A stretch of DNA of 64,000 nt from JANMDU01 sp031375105 (GCA_031375105.1 JANMHJ010000021.1:62001-126000); one strand, 5' to 3'. Counted from the stretch's first letter, positions 25,732-34,479 are shown. Notes: generated by a model not told the origin, from the letters alone. Program-made: numbers and translations.

Positions 25732-26787
25732 TTAGCCATCTGCCTCAGACCGTACTTGCGTCTTCTGGGGAAATCGTGGATACTGTACGAATGTCCAGTT
25801 TTCCTATGAGGTGATGACAATGTCTATTAATCATATCCAGTTCCAACGCGGCATGTCCTTTGCGCAATTCATCGAACGCTTTGGCACTGAGGCGCAATGC
25901 GAGGAGGCGCTGGCATCGGCTCGTTGGCCATCAGGCTGGCGTTGCGCGCACTGTCATGGCTCTCGCTTCTTTCACACCCACTCCAACACGGGGCGCAAAC
26001 TGTGGGAGTGCTTTTTATGTGGCTACCAGTCCTCCAGCTTGGTGGGCACGGTCTTTGAGCACACCAAGCTGGCGCTTAGATCATGGTTTGTGGCGATGTT
26101 TTTGATGACGCAAAGCAAGAATGCTGTGAGTGCTTTGGAGCTCAAGCGCCAGTTGGGGGTCAATTACAAGACGGCTTGGCTTGTCAAACATAAGCTGCTA
26201 CGGGTGATGGAGTTGCGTGATGAGCCCTATAAGCTGGGCGGACGGGTGGAGATCGATGATGCCTATCTGGGCGGTGAGCGAGAGGGCAGTTGCAACGGCG
26301 GGCGTGGTGCCATGAACAAGTCTGCGTTTGTGGCGGCAGTGCAAACCAGCCCCGATGGCAAGCCTTTGTTTGCGCGGCTCAAACTGATCTCGGGCTTCAC
26401 GATTGAGGCATTCAAGGATTGGGCATCTGAGAATTTGCAAAGCAGTGCGCATGTGGTCTCTGATGGCACGGCTTGCTTTCGTTATGTCACTGAGATCGGC
26501 GCAACGCATGAGCGCTATGTGACGGGCTCTGGCCGACCAGCGGCCAAGCACCCGAGCTTTCGCTGGGTCAACACGATGCTGGGCAACCTGAAGACGGCGA
26601 TCAGCGGGACGTATCACAGCATTAATCACAGCAAGTATGGCAACCGCTATCTGGCTGAGTTCTCCTATCGCTTTAACCGCAGGTTTGACCTGGCATCCAT
26701 GCTGCCGCGACTGCTGAATGCCGCTGCGACGACAAAGCCGCATACCCTGCGAACTCTTCGTTTGTTTGAGGCAGATGGCTAATCAGG
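25727..26787 (+). mobile_element. complete IS1595-family insertion sequence (1061 bp)
   Basis: Terminal inverted repeats of 24 bp with one mismatch: 25727-25750 starts CCTGATTAGCCATCTG and 26764-26787 is its reverse complement. It is flanked by perfect 8-bp target duplications AGAAATAG at 25719-25726 and 26788-26795; 8 bp is the size known for IS1595 elements. One intact transposase lies within. Perfect target copies and intact ends suggest a recent insertion. Confidence 0.96.
25820..26782 (+). CDS. IS1595 family transposase
   Basis: 320 residues. N-terminal zinc ribbon (CAHC about residue 40, CFLC about 64), then the ISXO2-like transposase domain with EIDDAYLGG (first Asp, about 145), VVSDGTACF (second Asp, about 210) and the late HSINHSKYGNRYLAEFSYRFNRR block. 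The ATG at 25820 is preceded by GAGGTG at 25808-25813, which decides it over the GTG at 25811. The frame is complete. No passenger gene. Confidence 0.94.
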   Translation: MSINHIQFQRGMSFAQFIERFGTEAQCEEALASARWPSGWRCAHCHGSRFFHTHSNTGRKLWECFLCGYQSSSLVGTVFEHTKLALRSWFVAMFLMTQSKNAVSALELKRQLGVNYKTAWLVKHKLLRVMELRDEPYKLGGRVEIDDAYLGGEREGSCNGGRGAMNKSAFVAAVQTSPDGKPLFARLKLISGFTIEAFKDWASENLQSSAHVVSDGTACFRYVTEIGATHERYVTGSGRPAAKHPSFRWVNTMLGNLKTAISGTYHSINHSKYGNRYLAEFSYRFNRRFDLASMLPRLLNAAATTKPHTLRTLRLFEADG

Positions 26788-26842
26788 AGAAATAGGCATA
26801 TTGCCCTTATAAAATAAGCATAGTTTGCTATTAATTTAATAC
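26788..26842 (-). repeat. palindromic repeat family, copy 11, second fragment
   Basis: On the minus strand: TATTAAATTAATAGCA, AACTATGC, TTATTTTATAAGGGCAA. The target duplication AGAAATAG (26788-26795) is the left end of this fragment, so the IS landed inside the repeat. Confidence 0.8.
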
Positions 26843-26856
26843 TGAATGATAGAAAA

Positions 26857-26885
26857 AAACCTGCTTTCTCAAGCAGGTTTTTTTT
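26857..26885. terminator. bidirectional terminator after clpA
   Basis: AAACCTGCTT, loop TCTC, AAGCAGGTTT, with an A-run on the left and a T-run to 26885 on the right. It ends clpA transcripts on the minus strand and could stop read-through from the IS on the plus strand. Confidence 0.9.
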
Positions 26886-26904
26886 GCAGAAGAGGCTTGA
26901 CGCA

Positions 26905-29220
26905 TCACTCCGTAGCCACTTCTTCTGTCTCAGGCTTGGCCTTGCCTTCTTTCTTGGGCAGCGGTTGAATGTTGAGCGTGATTTTGTCTTCGGCATCCAC
27001 ATCGACGGTGACAATACCGCCATCAACCAGCTTGCCAAACAACAATTCATCGGCCAGTGCTTTGCGAATCGTGTCTTGAATCAAGCGCTGCATCGGGCGA
27101 GCGCCCATGAGCGGATCAAAGCCTTTCTTGCCCAGATGCTTGCGTAGCGCATCGGTGAACGTGACATCCACTTTCTTCTGATCAAGTTGGGTTTCCAGTT
27201 GCAGCAAGAATTTGTCGACCACGCGCAGGATCACGTCTTCATTGATCGGCTTGAAGCTGACCATCGCATCCAAACGGTTGCGGAACTCGGGCGTGAACAA
27301 ACGCTTGATGTCGGCCATCTCATCGCCTTGCTGGCGCGAGTTGGTAAAGCCAATCGTGGATTTGTTCATCGTCTCCGCGCCGGCATTGGTCGTCATGATG
27401 ATGATGGTGTTGCGGAAATCGGCTTTGCGGCCGTTGTTGTCTGTCAGCGTGCCGTGATCCATCACCTGTAGCAGTACGTTGAAGATATCTGGGTGCGCTT
27501 TTTCGATTTCATCGAGCAAGAGCACAGAATGCGGCTTCTTGGTGATGGCTTCGGTCAGCAAACCACCTTGATCAAAGCCCACATAGCCAGGAGGTGCGCC
27601 AATCAAGCGGCTTACTGCATGGCGCTCCATGTATTCGCTCATGTCAAAGCGAAGCAGATCAATGCCCATGATGTTGGCAAGTTGCTTGGCTGCTTCCGTC
27701 TTGCCCACGCCCGTGGGGCCAGAGAAGAGGAATGAACCAATCGGCTTGTCTGCCCGGCCCAAGCCAGAGCGCGCCATCTTCACAGCTGCCGCCAAGGCTT
27801 CCAGCGCGGCATCTTGGCCAAACACCACGTTTTTCAGATCGCGCTCAATATTGCGCAGCTTGCTGCGGTCGTCGTTGGACACACTGGCAGGCGGGATACG
27901 GGCGATCTTGGCCACAATGTCTTCCACCTCAGATTTAGAGATGATTTTCTTGCGCTTGCTTGCTGGCAAGATGCGCTGAGCCGCACCCGCTTCGTCAATC
28001 ACGTCAATCGCCTTGTCTGGCAGATGCCGGTCATTGATGTATTTGGCAGACAGTTCAGCCGCTGCCACCAAAGCGCTGACAGCAAACTTGACGTTGTGAT
28101 GTTCTTCAAAACGGCTTTTGAGGCCCTTCAAAATTTCTACCGTTTGCTCAATCGAGGGCTCGACCACATCAATCTTCTGGAAGCGGCGAGACAGCGCTGC
28201 GTCTTTCTCAAAAATGCCTCGGAATTCGGTAAAGGTCGTCGCGCCGATGCATTTCAGTGAGCCATTAGACAGCGATGGCTTGAGCAAATTCGAGGCATCC
28301 AGCGTGCCACCTGAAGCAGCACCAGCGCCGATCAAGGTGTGAATCTCGTCGATGAAAAGCACTGCATTGGGTTTGTCTTTGAGATTTTTCAAAACGCCTT
28401 TCAAGCGCTGCTCAAAATCGCCACGGTATTTGGTGCCAGCCAAGAGTGCGCCCATATCGAGCGAATACACCACTGCCTCGGCCAGAATCTCGGGCACATC
28501 TTTTTGCGTGATACGCCAAGCCAAGCCTTCGGCAATCGCTGTCTTACCCACGCCCGCTTCGCCCACGAGAAGTGGGTTGTTTTTGCGGCGACGGCAAAGA
28601 ATTTGAATCGCACGCTCAACTTCGTATTCACGGCCAATCAGTGGGTCAATCTTGCCGTCCTTGGCCAATTGGTTCAAGTTCTGCGTGTATTGCTCCAGCG
28701 GAGAGGCCTTTTCAGATTTCTCCTCGCGCTCTTCGCCGCCCTCGCTTGCGCTATCGCCCGCTTTGGCAGGCTCGGGTGGATCGGTCTTCTTGATGCCATG
28801 GGCAATGAAGTTGACCACGTCAAGACGAGTCACGCCCTGCTGATGCAGATAATAAACCGCATGCGAGTCTTTCTCGCCGAAGATCGCCACCAGCACATTC
28901 GCACCGGTCACTTCCTTCTTGCCATTGCCCGTGCTTTGCACATGCATGATGGCGCGCTGAATCACACGCTGGAAACCAAGCGTGGGCTGTGTATCCACCT
29001 CCTCGCTACCGGCAACCTGTGGCGTGTTGTCTTTGATGAAATGGGTGAGCGATTTTCGCAGCTCATCAATATTGGCAGCGCAAGCGCGCAACACTTCGGC
29101 GGCGCTGGGGTTATCCAGCAAAGCGAGCAACAAATGCTCCACGGTGATGAACTCGTGGCGTTGTTGGCGCGCCTCGACAAAGGCCATGTGTAAACTGACT
29201 TCAAGTTCCTGGGCAATCAT
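26905..29220 (-). CDS. clpA: ATP-dependent Clp protease ATP-binding subunit ClpA
   Basis: 771 residues; AAA+ unfoldase that feeds substrates, including N-degron proteins delivered by ClpS, to ClpP. N-terminal Clp repeat domain (MIAQELEVSLHMAFVEARQQRHEFITVEHLLLALL), first Walker A GEAGVGKT (about residue 222), second GPTGVGKT (about 505), and SerArg-finger blocks. A low-complexity Glu/Lys stretch at about 150-175 links N-domain and D1. It follows clpS in the same direction with about 80 bases between. Confidence 0.97.
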   Translation of the reverse strand: MIAQELEVSLHMAFVEARQQRHEFITVEHLLLALLDNPSAAEVLRACAANIDELRKSLTHFIKDNTPQVAGSEEVDTQPTLGFQRVIQRAIMHVQSTGNGKKEVTGANVLVAIFGEKDSHAVYYLHQQGVTRLDVVNFIAHGIKKTDPPEPAKAGDSASEGGEEREEKSEKASPLEQYTQNLNQLAKDGKIDPLIGREYEVERAIQILCRRRKNNPLLVGEAGVGKTAIAEGLAWRITQKDVPEILAEAVVYSLDMGALLAGTKYRGDFEQRLKGVLKNLKDKPNAVLFIDEIHTLIGAGAASGGTLDASNLLKPSLSNGSLKCIGATTFTEFRGIFEKDAALSRRFQKIDVVEPSIEQTVEILKGLKSRFEEHHNVKFAVSALVAAAELSAKYINDRHLPDKAIDVIDEAGAAQRILPASKRKKIISKSEVEDIVAKIARIPPASVSNDDRSKLRNIERDLKNVVFGQDAALEALAAAVKMARSGLGRADKPIGSFLFSGPTGVGKTEAAKQLANIMGIDLLRFDMSEYMERHAVSRLIGAPPGYVGFDQGGLLTEAITKKPHSVLLLDEIEKAHPDIFNVLLQVMDHGTLTDNNGRKADFRNTIIIMTTNAGAETMNKSTIGFTNSRQQGDEMADIKRLFTPEFRNRLDAMVSFKPINEDVILRVVDKFLLQLETQLDQKKVDVTFTDALRKHLGKKGFDPLMGARPMQRLIQDTIRKALADELLFGKLVDGGIVTVDVDAEDKITLNIQPLPKKEGKAKPETEEVATE

Positions 29221-29298
29221 AGGAATTCCTGTTGGCTTTCGTCGTTAATAAATAGGTTCATTCTGAGGCAAAACGCGATGTTTTGCTCAAGGATATTT

Positions 29299-29661
29299 TC
29301 AAGCTGTGGGCTCACTGACACATTGCAAGGGGTGACCCGCTTTTTGTGCGGCTTCCATCACACGATCCACCTTGGTGGCTGCGACATCTTTGCTGAAGAC
29401 ACCACACACGCCTTTGCCATCGATATGAATTTTCAGCATGATCTGGGTGGCGGTTTCACGGTCTTTGTTAAAAAACTCCTGAATCACGGCCACCACAAAC
29501 TCCATCGGCGTGTAGTCGTCGTTGAGAAGCACCACCTGATACATATGCGGCGGCTTGGTTTTTTCAGGCTTGCGCTCCAGCACCACCGCGCCGCCATCGT
29601 CGTCTTCACGCAAGGGCCGCACGGTTGGGCTGGGGGCTGGAGGGGGAGGTTTTGTGGCCAA
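29299..29661 (-). CDS. clpS: ClpA adaptor ClpS
   Basis: 120 residues. Core domain: YQVVLLNDDYTPMEFVVAVIQEFF (residues 41-64) contains the N-degron pocket NDDYTPMEFV, and KIHIDGKGVCGVFSKDVAATKV follows. The first 38 residues are Pro- and Asp-rich and probably disordered. The start is taken as TTG at 29661 (MATKPPPPAPSP) with AGGA seven bases upstream; the frame runs open further upstream but that part looks non-coding. Operon with clpA. Confidence 0.92.
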   Translation of the reverse strand: MATKPPPPAPSPTVRPLREDDDGGAVVLERKPEKTKPPHMYQVVLLNDDYTPMEFVVAVIQEFFNKDRETATQIMLKIHIDGKGVCGVFSKDVAATKVDRVMEAAQKAGHPLQCVSEPTA

Positions 29662-29816
29662 AGGGCGATCCTGAACAAATAACAATGTATAGATTTTAAG
29701 GCGACTGCTGATTTTGCAAGTCCCCCTGATCTGATAACAGCCAAGATTGCCCATGGACAAACGCAGACAAGGGACGACAAAGCAGTGTAAACAATCCGTT
29801 TGTCTATGACGAGCTT

Positions 29817-29861
29817 TTGTCAAATTTAAAGTGATGGTTTCTTCGGGCAAAAATTTGACAA
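29817..29861. promoter_or_regulatory. inverted repeat between clpS and the cold-shock gene
   Basis: TTGTCAAATTT (29817-29827) and AAATTTGACAA (29851-29861) are perfect 11-bp arms 23 bases apart, 85 bases before the cold-shock start. It could be an operator or, if transcribed, a leader hairpin. Confidence 0.5.
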
Positions 29862-29945
29862 GCCCCCATGAAACATTGAAACTTAACCGACGATTTCATC
29901 ACAAATACTGAGTGCCACTCATCAAATTTTGAGGAAAAAGCGCCC

Positions 29946-30260
29946 ATGGCAACAGGTATCGTCAAATGGTTCAATGATGCCAAAGGCTTTGGCTTTATCA
30001 CACCTGATGAGGGCGGAGTAGATATCTTTATTCACTTTTCCTACATTGAGATGGAGGGCTACAAAACCCTCAAGCAAGACATGCGCGTCAGCTTTGATCA
30101 GACTGAAGGCCCCAAGGGCTTGCATGCACAAAACATCAAATCAACCGAGGCAGCGACTTCACTTGATTCGCCAGCCAAGACGAGCCCCAGCAAACGCGAA
30201 TCACGCGTGCGCACACCACAGTTCAATGCTGGCCATTTGGAAATGGCATGCAATCGCTGA
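29946..30260 (+). CDS. cold-shock domain protein with C-terminal extension
   Basis: 104 residues. Residues 1-67 are a canonical cold-shock domain: MATGIVKWFNDAKGFGFITPDEGG has RNP1 (KGFGFI) and DIFIHF has RNP2. Such proteins bind single-stranded RNA and DNA and melt mRNA structure. Unlike the usual 67-70 residue CspA type, it carries about 35 extra residues, Ser/Lys/Arg-rich, ending RTPQFNAGHLEMACNR. The start has GAGGA at 29931-29935. The gene ends in a strong terminator. Confidence 0.9.
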   Translation: MATGIVKWFNDAKGFGFITPDEGGVDIFIHFSYIEMEGYKTLKQDMRVSFDQTEGPKGLHAQNIKSTEAATSLDSPAKTSPSKRESRVRTPQFNAGHLEMACNR

Positions 30261-30297
30261 ACTACCCAGAGCACCTGCACTTGCACCTGCTGCAAAG

Positions 30298-30324
30298 AAA
30301 AGGCCGCTGTCAAAGCGGCCTTTT
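30298..30324. terminator. bidirectional terminator between the cold-shock gene and icd
   Basis: AAAAGGCCGCT, loop GTCAA, AGCGGCCTTTT; serves the two convergent genes. Confidence 0.9.
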
Positions 30325-30347
30325 GCATACGGGCGCAAGCCAAATGA

Positions 30348-31601
30348 TCACATATTGTCGATCATCACCTGGCCAAAACCGGAGCAACTCACTTGCGTTG
30401 CACCTTCCATCAGGCGAGCGAAGTCATAGGTCACTTTCTTGCTGGCGATGGACTTCTCCATCGAAGCGATGATCAGATCTGCAGCAGCAGTCCAGCCCAT
30501 GTGGCGCAGCATCATTTCGGCAGAAAGAATCTCAGAACCCGGGTTCACATAATCCTTGCCGGCATACTTGGGCGCAGTGCCGTGCGTGGCTTCAAACATC
30601 GCAATGTTGTCAGACAGATTCGCACCTGGCGCAATACCAATGCCGCCGACTTGCGCAGCCAATGCATCAGAAACGTAATCGCCGTTCAAATTGAGTGTTG
30701 CGATCACGCTGTATTCGGCGGGGCGCAACAAAATCTGCTGCAAGAATGCATCGGCGATGCTGTCTTTGATGATGATGTTCTTGCCGGTTTTCGGGTTTTT
30801 AAACTGACACCATGGGCCACCATCGATCAGTTCGGCGCCGAATTCTTTTTGTGCCAAGGCGTAAGCCCAGTCACGGAAGCCTCCTTCGGTGAACTTCATG
30901 ATGTTGCCCTTGTGAACAATGGTCACGCTGGGCTTGTCGTTGTCAATCGCGTATTGAATCGCCTTACGCATCAAGCGCTCGGTGCCCTCGCTGGAGACGG
31001 GCTTGATACCAATGCCAGACGTGTTGGGGAAGCGAATCTTCTTTACGCCCATCTCTTCTTGCAGGAATTTGATGATTTTCTTGGCTTTTTCGCTGCCAGA
31101 TTCAAATTCGATGCCTGCGTAGATGTCTTCGCTGTTTTCACGGAAAATCACCATATTGGTTTTCTCAGGCTCACGCACGGGCGACGGCACACCTTTGAAA
31201 TACTGGATGGGGCGCAGGCACACATACAGATCCAACTCTTGGCGTAGCGCCACGTTCAGGCTGCGTATACCGCCGCCGACTGGGGTGGTGAGCGGGCCTT
31301 TGATCGAGACCACATAGTCTTTCACAGCGTGCAGCGTCTCTTCGGGCAGCCACACATCGGGGCCATAGACCTTGGTGGATTTCTCGCCAGCAAACACTTC
31401 CATCCAGTGAATTTTTTTCTTACCGCTATAGGCCTTCGCTACAGCGGCATCGACCACTTTCAGCATCACGGGGGTAATATCTAAGCCCGTGCCATCTCCT
31501 TCAATGTAAGGAATGATTGGCTCATCGGGCACATTGAGGGAATAATCGCTGTTAACCGTGATTTTTTGGCCAGCGGCGGGCACTTTGATGTGCTGATACA
31601 T
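30348..31601 (-). CDS. icd: isocitrate dehydrogenase, NADP-dependent
   Basis: 417 residues; TCA-cycle enzyme producing 2-oxoglutarate. PIIPYIEGDGTG near the N-terminus, the phosphorylation loop GGGIRSLNVALRQ (Ser about residue 115, the AceK target in E. coli), NGDYVSDALAAQVGGIGIAPGAN and FEATHGTAPKYAGKDYVNPGS. It is the E. coli-like homodimeric type that AceK regulates, and aceK is present at 10-12 kb, so the glyoxylate branch control is likely intact. Confidence 0.97.
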   Translation of the reverse strand: MYQHIKVPAAGQKITVNSDYSLNVPDEPIIPYIEGDGTGLDITPVMLKVVDAAVAKAYSGKKKIHWMEVFAGEKSTKVYGPDVWLPEETLHAVKDYVVSIKGPLTTPVGGGIRSLNVALRQELDLYVCLRPIQYFKGVPSPVREPEKTNMVIFRENSEDIYAGIEFESGSEKAKKIIKFLQEEMGVKKIRFPNTSGIGIKPVSSEGTERLMRKAIQYAIDNDKPSVTIVHKGNIMKFTEGGFRDWAYALAQKEFGAELIDGGPWCQFKNPKTGKNIIIKDSIADAFLQQILLRPAEYSVIATLNLNGDYVSDALAAQVGGIGIAPGANLSDNIAMFEATHGTAPKYAGKDYVNPGSEILSAEMMLRHMGWTAAADLIIASMEKSIASKKVTYDFARLMEGATQVSCSGFGQVMIDNM

Positions 31602-31720
31602 GAGTACGGTGTCTCCGTTTTATAAGAAGAAAATCATTTTTTGGGTAAACCCTAGCATTTTAGCTGCAAATTTTTCGCGCAAGCTTGTCAACCTTCCGTA
31701 AAGCACACCCGTTGTACGCT

Positions 31721-31745
31721 TACTCCCGAGGTGGGAGGTATTTTT
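31721..31745 (+). terminator. terminator-like hairpin in the leader of the small Ala/Lys-rich gene
   Basis: CTCCC, loop GAGGT, GGGAG, then TA and five T. It ends only 21 bases before the start codon of the next plus-strand gene, so it may be an attenuator or the end of a short RNA rather than a gene-end terminator. Confidence 0.55.
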
Positions 31746-31766
31746 AGTTAACTCAAGGAAACTGAC

Positions 31767-32000
31767 ATGTCTAAATTGATCGCTGCTCTGGTTGCTGGCC
31801 TTTTCGCTGCTGGTGCTTTCGCACAAGCTCCTGCTGCTCCTGCCGCCGCTCCTGCTGCTAAGCCAGCTGCAGCTGCTCCTGCCGCCGCTGCTCCTGCTGC
31901 AAAAATGGAAGAAAAGAAGCCAATGGCAAAAGCTGACAAAATGGAAAAGAAAACAGCTAAAAAGAAAGCTAAGAAAGCAAAAATGGAAAAGAAAGCCTAA
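31767..32000 (+). CDS. small secreted Ala/Pro/Lys-rich protein
   Basis: 77 residues. Signal peptide MSKLIAALVAGLFAAGAFAQ (residues 1-20), then an Ala/Pro low-complexity stretch (21-46) encoded by tandem GCTGCTCCTGCCGCC-like units, and a highly basic tail of Lys, Met and Ala (47-77). AAGGA precedes the ATG. Similar small proteins occur in many Burkholderiales; the function is unknown. The basic tail could bind DNA, lipopolysaccharide or polyanions in the periplasm (inference). Confidence 0.8.
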   Translation: MSKLIAALVAGLFAAGAFAQAPAAPAAAPAAKPAAAAPAAAAPAAKMEEKKPMAKADKMEKKTAKKKAKKAKMEKKA

Positions 32001-32020
32001 TTTAGGTTTCTCGATTCTCG

Positions 32021-32057
32021 AAAATGCCCGTTGCGCCTTGTGCCAACGGGCATTTTT
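32021..32057 (+). terminator. terminator of the small Ala/Lys-rich gene
   Basis: AAAATGCCCGTTG, ten-base loop, CAACGGGCATTTTT. Confidence 0.92.
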
Positions 32058-32104
32058 CATGGGTTTCTTTGTTTTTTATCGCTCTTTTGAATGACAATTT
32101 GTTT

Positions 32105-32581
32105 ATGAAACCACATTGCCCTCAAATGATCTCCCCGCTTCGCCGCAGCATCCTGACGTTCGCCTTGACCATGAGTGCCACGATCTCTTGGGCGCAAGAA
32201 GAACCGCAAATGAACTTGCAACGGATTGCTTTGGGTATTGGCATGCATCGCATCGACACCCAGGTCGCACAAGCACCCGAGCAGCGCCAAATTGGCCTGA
32301 TGTGGCGCAAATCCATGCCAACCCATGAAGGTATGCTCTTTGTCTTCGAGCAACCTAGCCAGCAGTGCTTCTGGATGAAAAACACTTTGATCCCACTCAC
32401 CGCCGCCTTTGTGGCTGACGATGGCACGATTGTGAATTTGGCTGACATGCAGCCCCAAACCACCCACACGCATTGCTCAGCCAAACCCGTGCGCTATGTG
32501 CTGGAAATGAATCTGGGATGGTTCGATAAGAAGAAAATCAAGGCTGGAGCCAAAATCACGGGGCTACCTGCGATCCGCTGA
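32105..32581 (+). CDS. DUF192 family exported protein
   Basis: 158 residues. N-terminal signal (RRSILTFALTMSATISWAQ, about residues 13-31) and a DUF192 domain: RQIGLMWRKSMPTHEGMLFVF, CFWMKNTLIPLTAAFVADDGTIVNL and VRYVLEMNLGWF. DUF192 is a small beta-barrel domain of unknown function, usually periplasmic in proteobacteria. The ATG at 32105 or one seven codons later (MISPLRR) are both possible starts. Confidence 0.87.
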   Translation: MKPHCPQMISPLRRSILTFALTMSATISWAQEEPQMNLQRIALGIGMHRIDTQVAQAPEQRQIGLMWRKSMPTHEGMLFVFEQPSQQCFWMKNTLIPLTAAFVADDGTIVNLADMQPQTTHTHCSAKPVRYVLEMNLGWFDKKKIKAGAKITGLPAIR

Positions 32582-32597
32582 GATCGCGGATAAGTTG

Positions 32598-32621
32598 AAA
32601 GCGCCATCAGGCGCTTTTTTT
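32598..32621 (+). terminator. terminator of the DUF192 gene
   Basis: AAAGCGCC, loop ATCA, GGCGCTTT followed by four further T. Confidence 0.9.
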
Positions 32622-32690
32622 CACACTCCGTTCTGAGAACCACGCGCGTAAAGCGCACTGAGCATGCGCTCCAGTCTGGCAGCAGGCAAG

Positions 32691-32714
32691 AAAAAAGGGA
32701 GCCTTGCGGCTCCC
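32691..32714 (-). terminator. terminator of the branched-chain amino-acid binding protein gene
   Basis: On the minus strand GGGAGCC, loop GCAA, GGCTCCC followed by TTTTTT (plus strand A-run 32691-32696). Confidence 0.92.
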
Positions 32715-32760
32715 TGGAATCTCGAGTGAGAAACTGTTTTCTTAGAACTGAACGAACAAC

Positions 32761-33972
32761 TTAGCGCACCACAGCGATTTCGCTGCGCTTGCCGCCTTTG
32801 AAGGTGTACAGAGTCAAAGCGCCATTCTTGATGTCGCCTTTTTCGTCAAAAGCGATCACGCCGGTGATGCCTTTGTAGCCAGCTGTCGCGGCCAACACGG
32901 GCAGGTACTTTGCTGGCTCAGCAGAGTCAGCTTTCACCATAGCGGCAACCATCACGTTAAGAGCGTCATACACATAAGGCTCATACACGGTGACTTCCAA
33001 CTTGTTCTTGGCTTTGAAGTCGACCTTGAATTTCTCCATGGCCGCCTTGCCTTCGCCTTCTACGCCGCCTGCTTCTGCGCAAACGACTTGGTCGTCAGCC
33101 ATGGCATCGCCAGCCAGCTTAGCCAGCTCAGTGGAGCAGATGCCGTCGCCGCCGAGGAATTTGACTTTGAGGCCCAGCTGCTTGATTTGCTTCATCATGG
33201 GGCCGGCAACAGCGTCCATACCGCCGAAGAAAATCACGTCAGGCTTCTTGGCTTTGATGGAGGTCAAGATGGCCATGAAGTCGGTGGATTTGTCGGTGGT
33301 GAATTCGTGAGCCACGGTTTTCGAGCCAGCAGCTTCAACAGCTTTCTTGAACTCTTCTGCCACGCCTTGGCCGTAGGCGGTACGGTCATCAATCACAGCA
33401 ATGCTCTTGCCCTTGAGGGTGTTGACTGCGTATTTGCCGAGCGTGCCGCCCAGATGCACGTCGTCAGCCACCACGCGGAAGGTGGTCTTGTAACCTTGGC
33501 GAGTGAATTTTGGATTCGTAGCAGATGGAGAGATTTGTGGGATGCCGGCGGCGCTGTAAATAGCGGAAGCAGGGATCGAGGTACCAGAGTTCAGGTGACC
33601 AATCACGCCGTTGACTTTGCTGTCGACCAATTTCTGGGCGGCTGCGGTGCCTTGCTTAGGATCAGCAGCGTCGTCTTCTGCGATCAGCTCAAACTTGACG
33701 GTTTTGCCGCCGATTTTCACGCCTTTAGCGTTCAGATCGTCGATGGCCATACGCGCACCGAGCTCATTGCCTTTACCCAAGTGGGCAATCGCACCACTGA
33801 CGGGACCTACATGGCCGATTTTCACGACCATGGAATCACCAGCGGCAGGCGCTGGGGCTGCTGCCGGGGCAGCAGCAGCTGGGGCTTTAGGAGCTTCTTC
33901 CTTCTTGCCGCAGGCAATCAGGGTCAAAGCGATGGCGGCGGCGGTTGCCGACAGTTTCAGGGTTTGCTTCAT
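32761..33972 (-). CDS. ABC transporter substrate-binding lipoprotein, Leu/Ile/Val type
   Basis: 403 residues. Lipoprotein signal with lipobox LIAC (Cys about residue 21), an Ala/Pro linker, then the type I periplasmic binding fold (VVKIGHVGPVSGAIAHLGKGNELGARMAIDDLNAKG ... GVIGHLNSGTSIPAS ... VIFFGGMDAVAGPMMKQ). Binds branched-chain amino acids or related ligands. The start MKQTLKLS at 33972 has GGAG about ten bases upstream. No permease or ATPase genes are adjacent, so it is an orphan binding protein. Confidence 0.9.
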   Translation of the reverse strand: MKQTLKLSATAAAIALTLIACGKKEEAPKAPAAAAPAAAPAPAAGDSMVVKIGHVGPVSGAIAHLGKGNELGARMAIDDLNAKGVKIGGKTVKFELIAEDDAADPKQGTAAAQKLVDSKVNGVIGHLNSGTSIPASAIYSAAGIPQISPSATNPKFTRQGYKTTFRVVADDVHLGGTLGKYAVNTLKGKSIAVIDDRTAYGQGVAEEFKKAVEAAGSKTVAHEFTTDKSTDFMAILTSIKAKKPDVIFFGGMDAVAGPMMKQIKQLGLKVKFLGGDGICSTELAKLAGDAMADDQVVCAEAGGVEGEGKAAMEKFKVDFKAKNKLEVTVYEPYVYDALNVMVAAMVKADSAEPAKYLPVLAATAGYKGITGVIAFDEKGDIKNGALTLYTFKGGKRSEIAVVR

Positions 33973-34093
33973 CAAGCTATTCTCCAAGTAATGAAATGGG
34001 CGAAAACACCGAAGATACCCGAAAACCTTGGTATTTGTCTAGCCATGACCTTGAGTTTGCTCAGTATTTTCACTATGTCAGTATTCATCAGAT

Positions 34094-34450
34094 TCATGGG
34101 GCATGCGTAGAAGCATGGGCAACGGCTTGCTGCACAGCCTCTTCTACGACCTGAGAAATGGTCGCTTCTAGCTGAGGTTTCAACGCTTCAAACAGTTTAT
34201 GCGCATGTTCGAGCGCCAGCTGGGAAACCGCTTCACGGATACGGCGTTGTAGCTCAATATCTAAGTATTGCCGGGTACGCGTGAGAAGTTGTTGGCGAAG
34301 TTGCTGAGCCAATTCATGGGTTTGTAATTGACCCGACAGTGTTGGCAAGCTGGCTGCCGGGGCAAGGCTGTGCACGTTCTCGCGGCTGACAAGCGTGTCT
34401 GTCACCACCTGCGTGAGAGTGGGAACGTAGCGGGGTGGCGATTTTTGCAT
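34094..34450 (-). CDS. hypothetical helical protein downstream of holC
   Basis: 118 residues from the ATG at 34450 (MQKSPPRYVPTLTQVV). Almost wholly alpha-helical, rich in Gln, Leu and Ala, with heptad-like spacing (LQTHELAQQLRQQLLTRTRQYLDIELQRRIREAVSQLALEH), no signal or membrane segment. It resembles the short DUF2486-like proteins that follow holC in Burkholderiales. It lies 29 bases from holC and is probably in the pepA-holC transcript. Confidence 0.6.
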   Translation of the reverse strand: MQKSPPRYVPTLTQVVTDTLVSRENVHSLAPAASLPTLSGQLQTHELAQQLRQQLLTRTRQYLDIELQRRIREAVSQLALEHAHKLFEALKPQLEATISQVVEEAVQQAVAHASTHAP

Positions 34451-34479
34451 GATGTGACGCTGGGTTTGCAAAGCTTAGA

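Noticed and set aside
31842..31905. Tandem GCTGCTCCTGCC repeats looking like a minisatellite
   Set aside because: They encode an in-frame Ala/Pro stretch in a plausible secreted protein; coding explains them.
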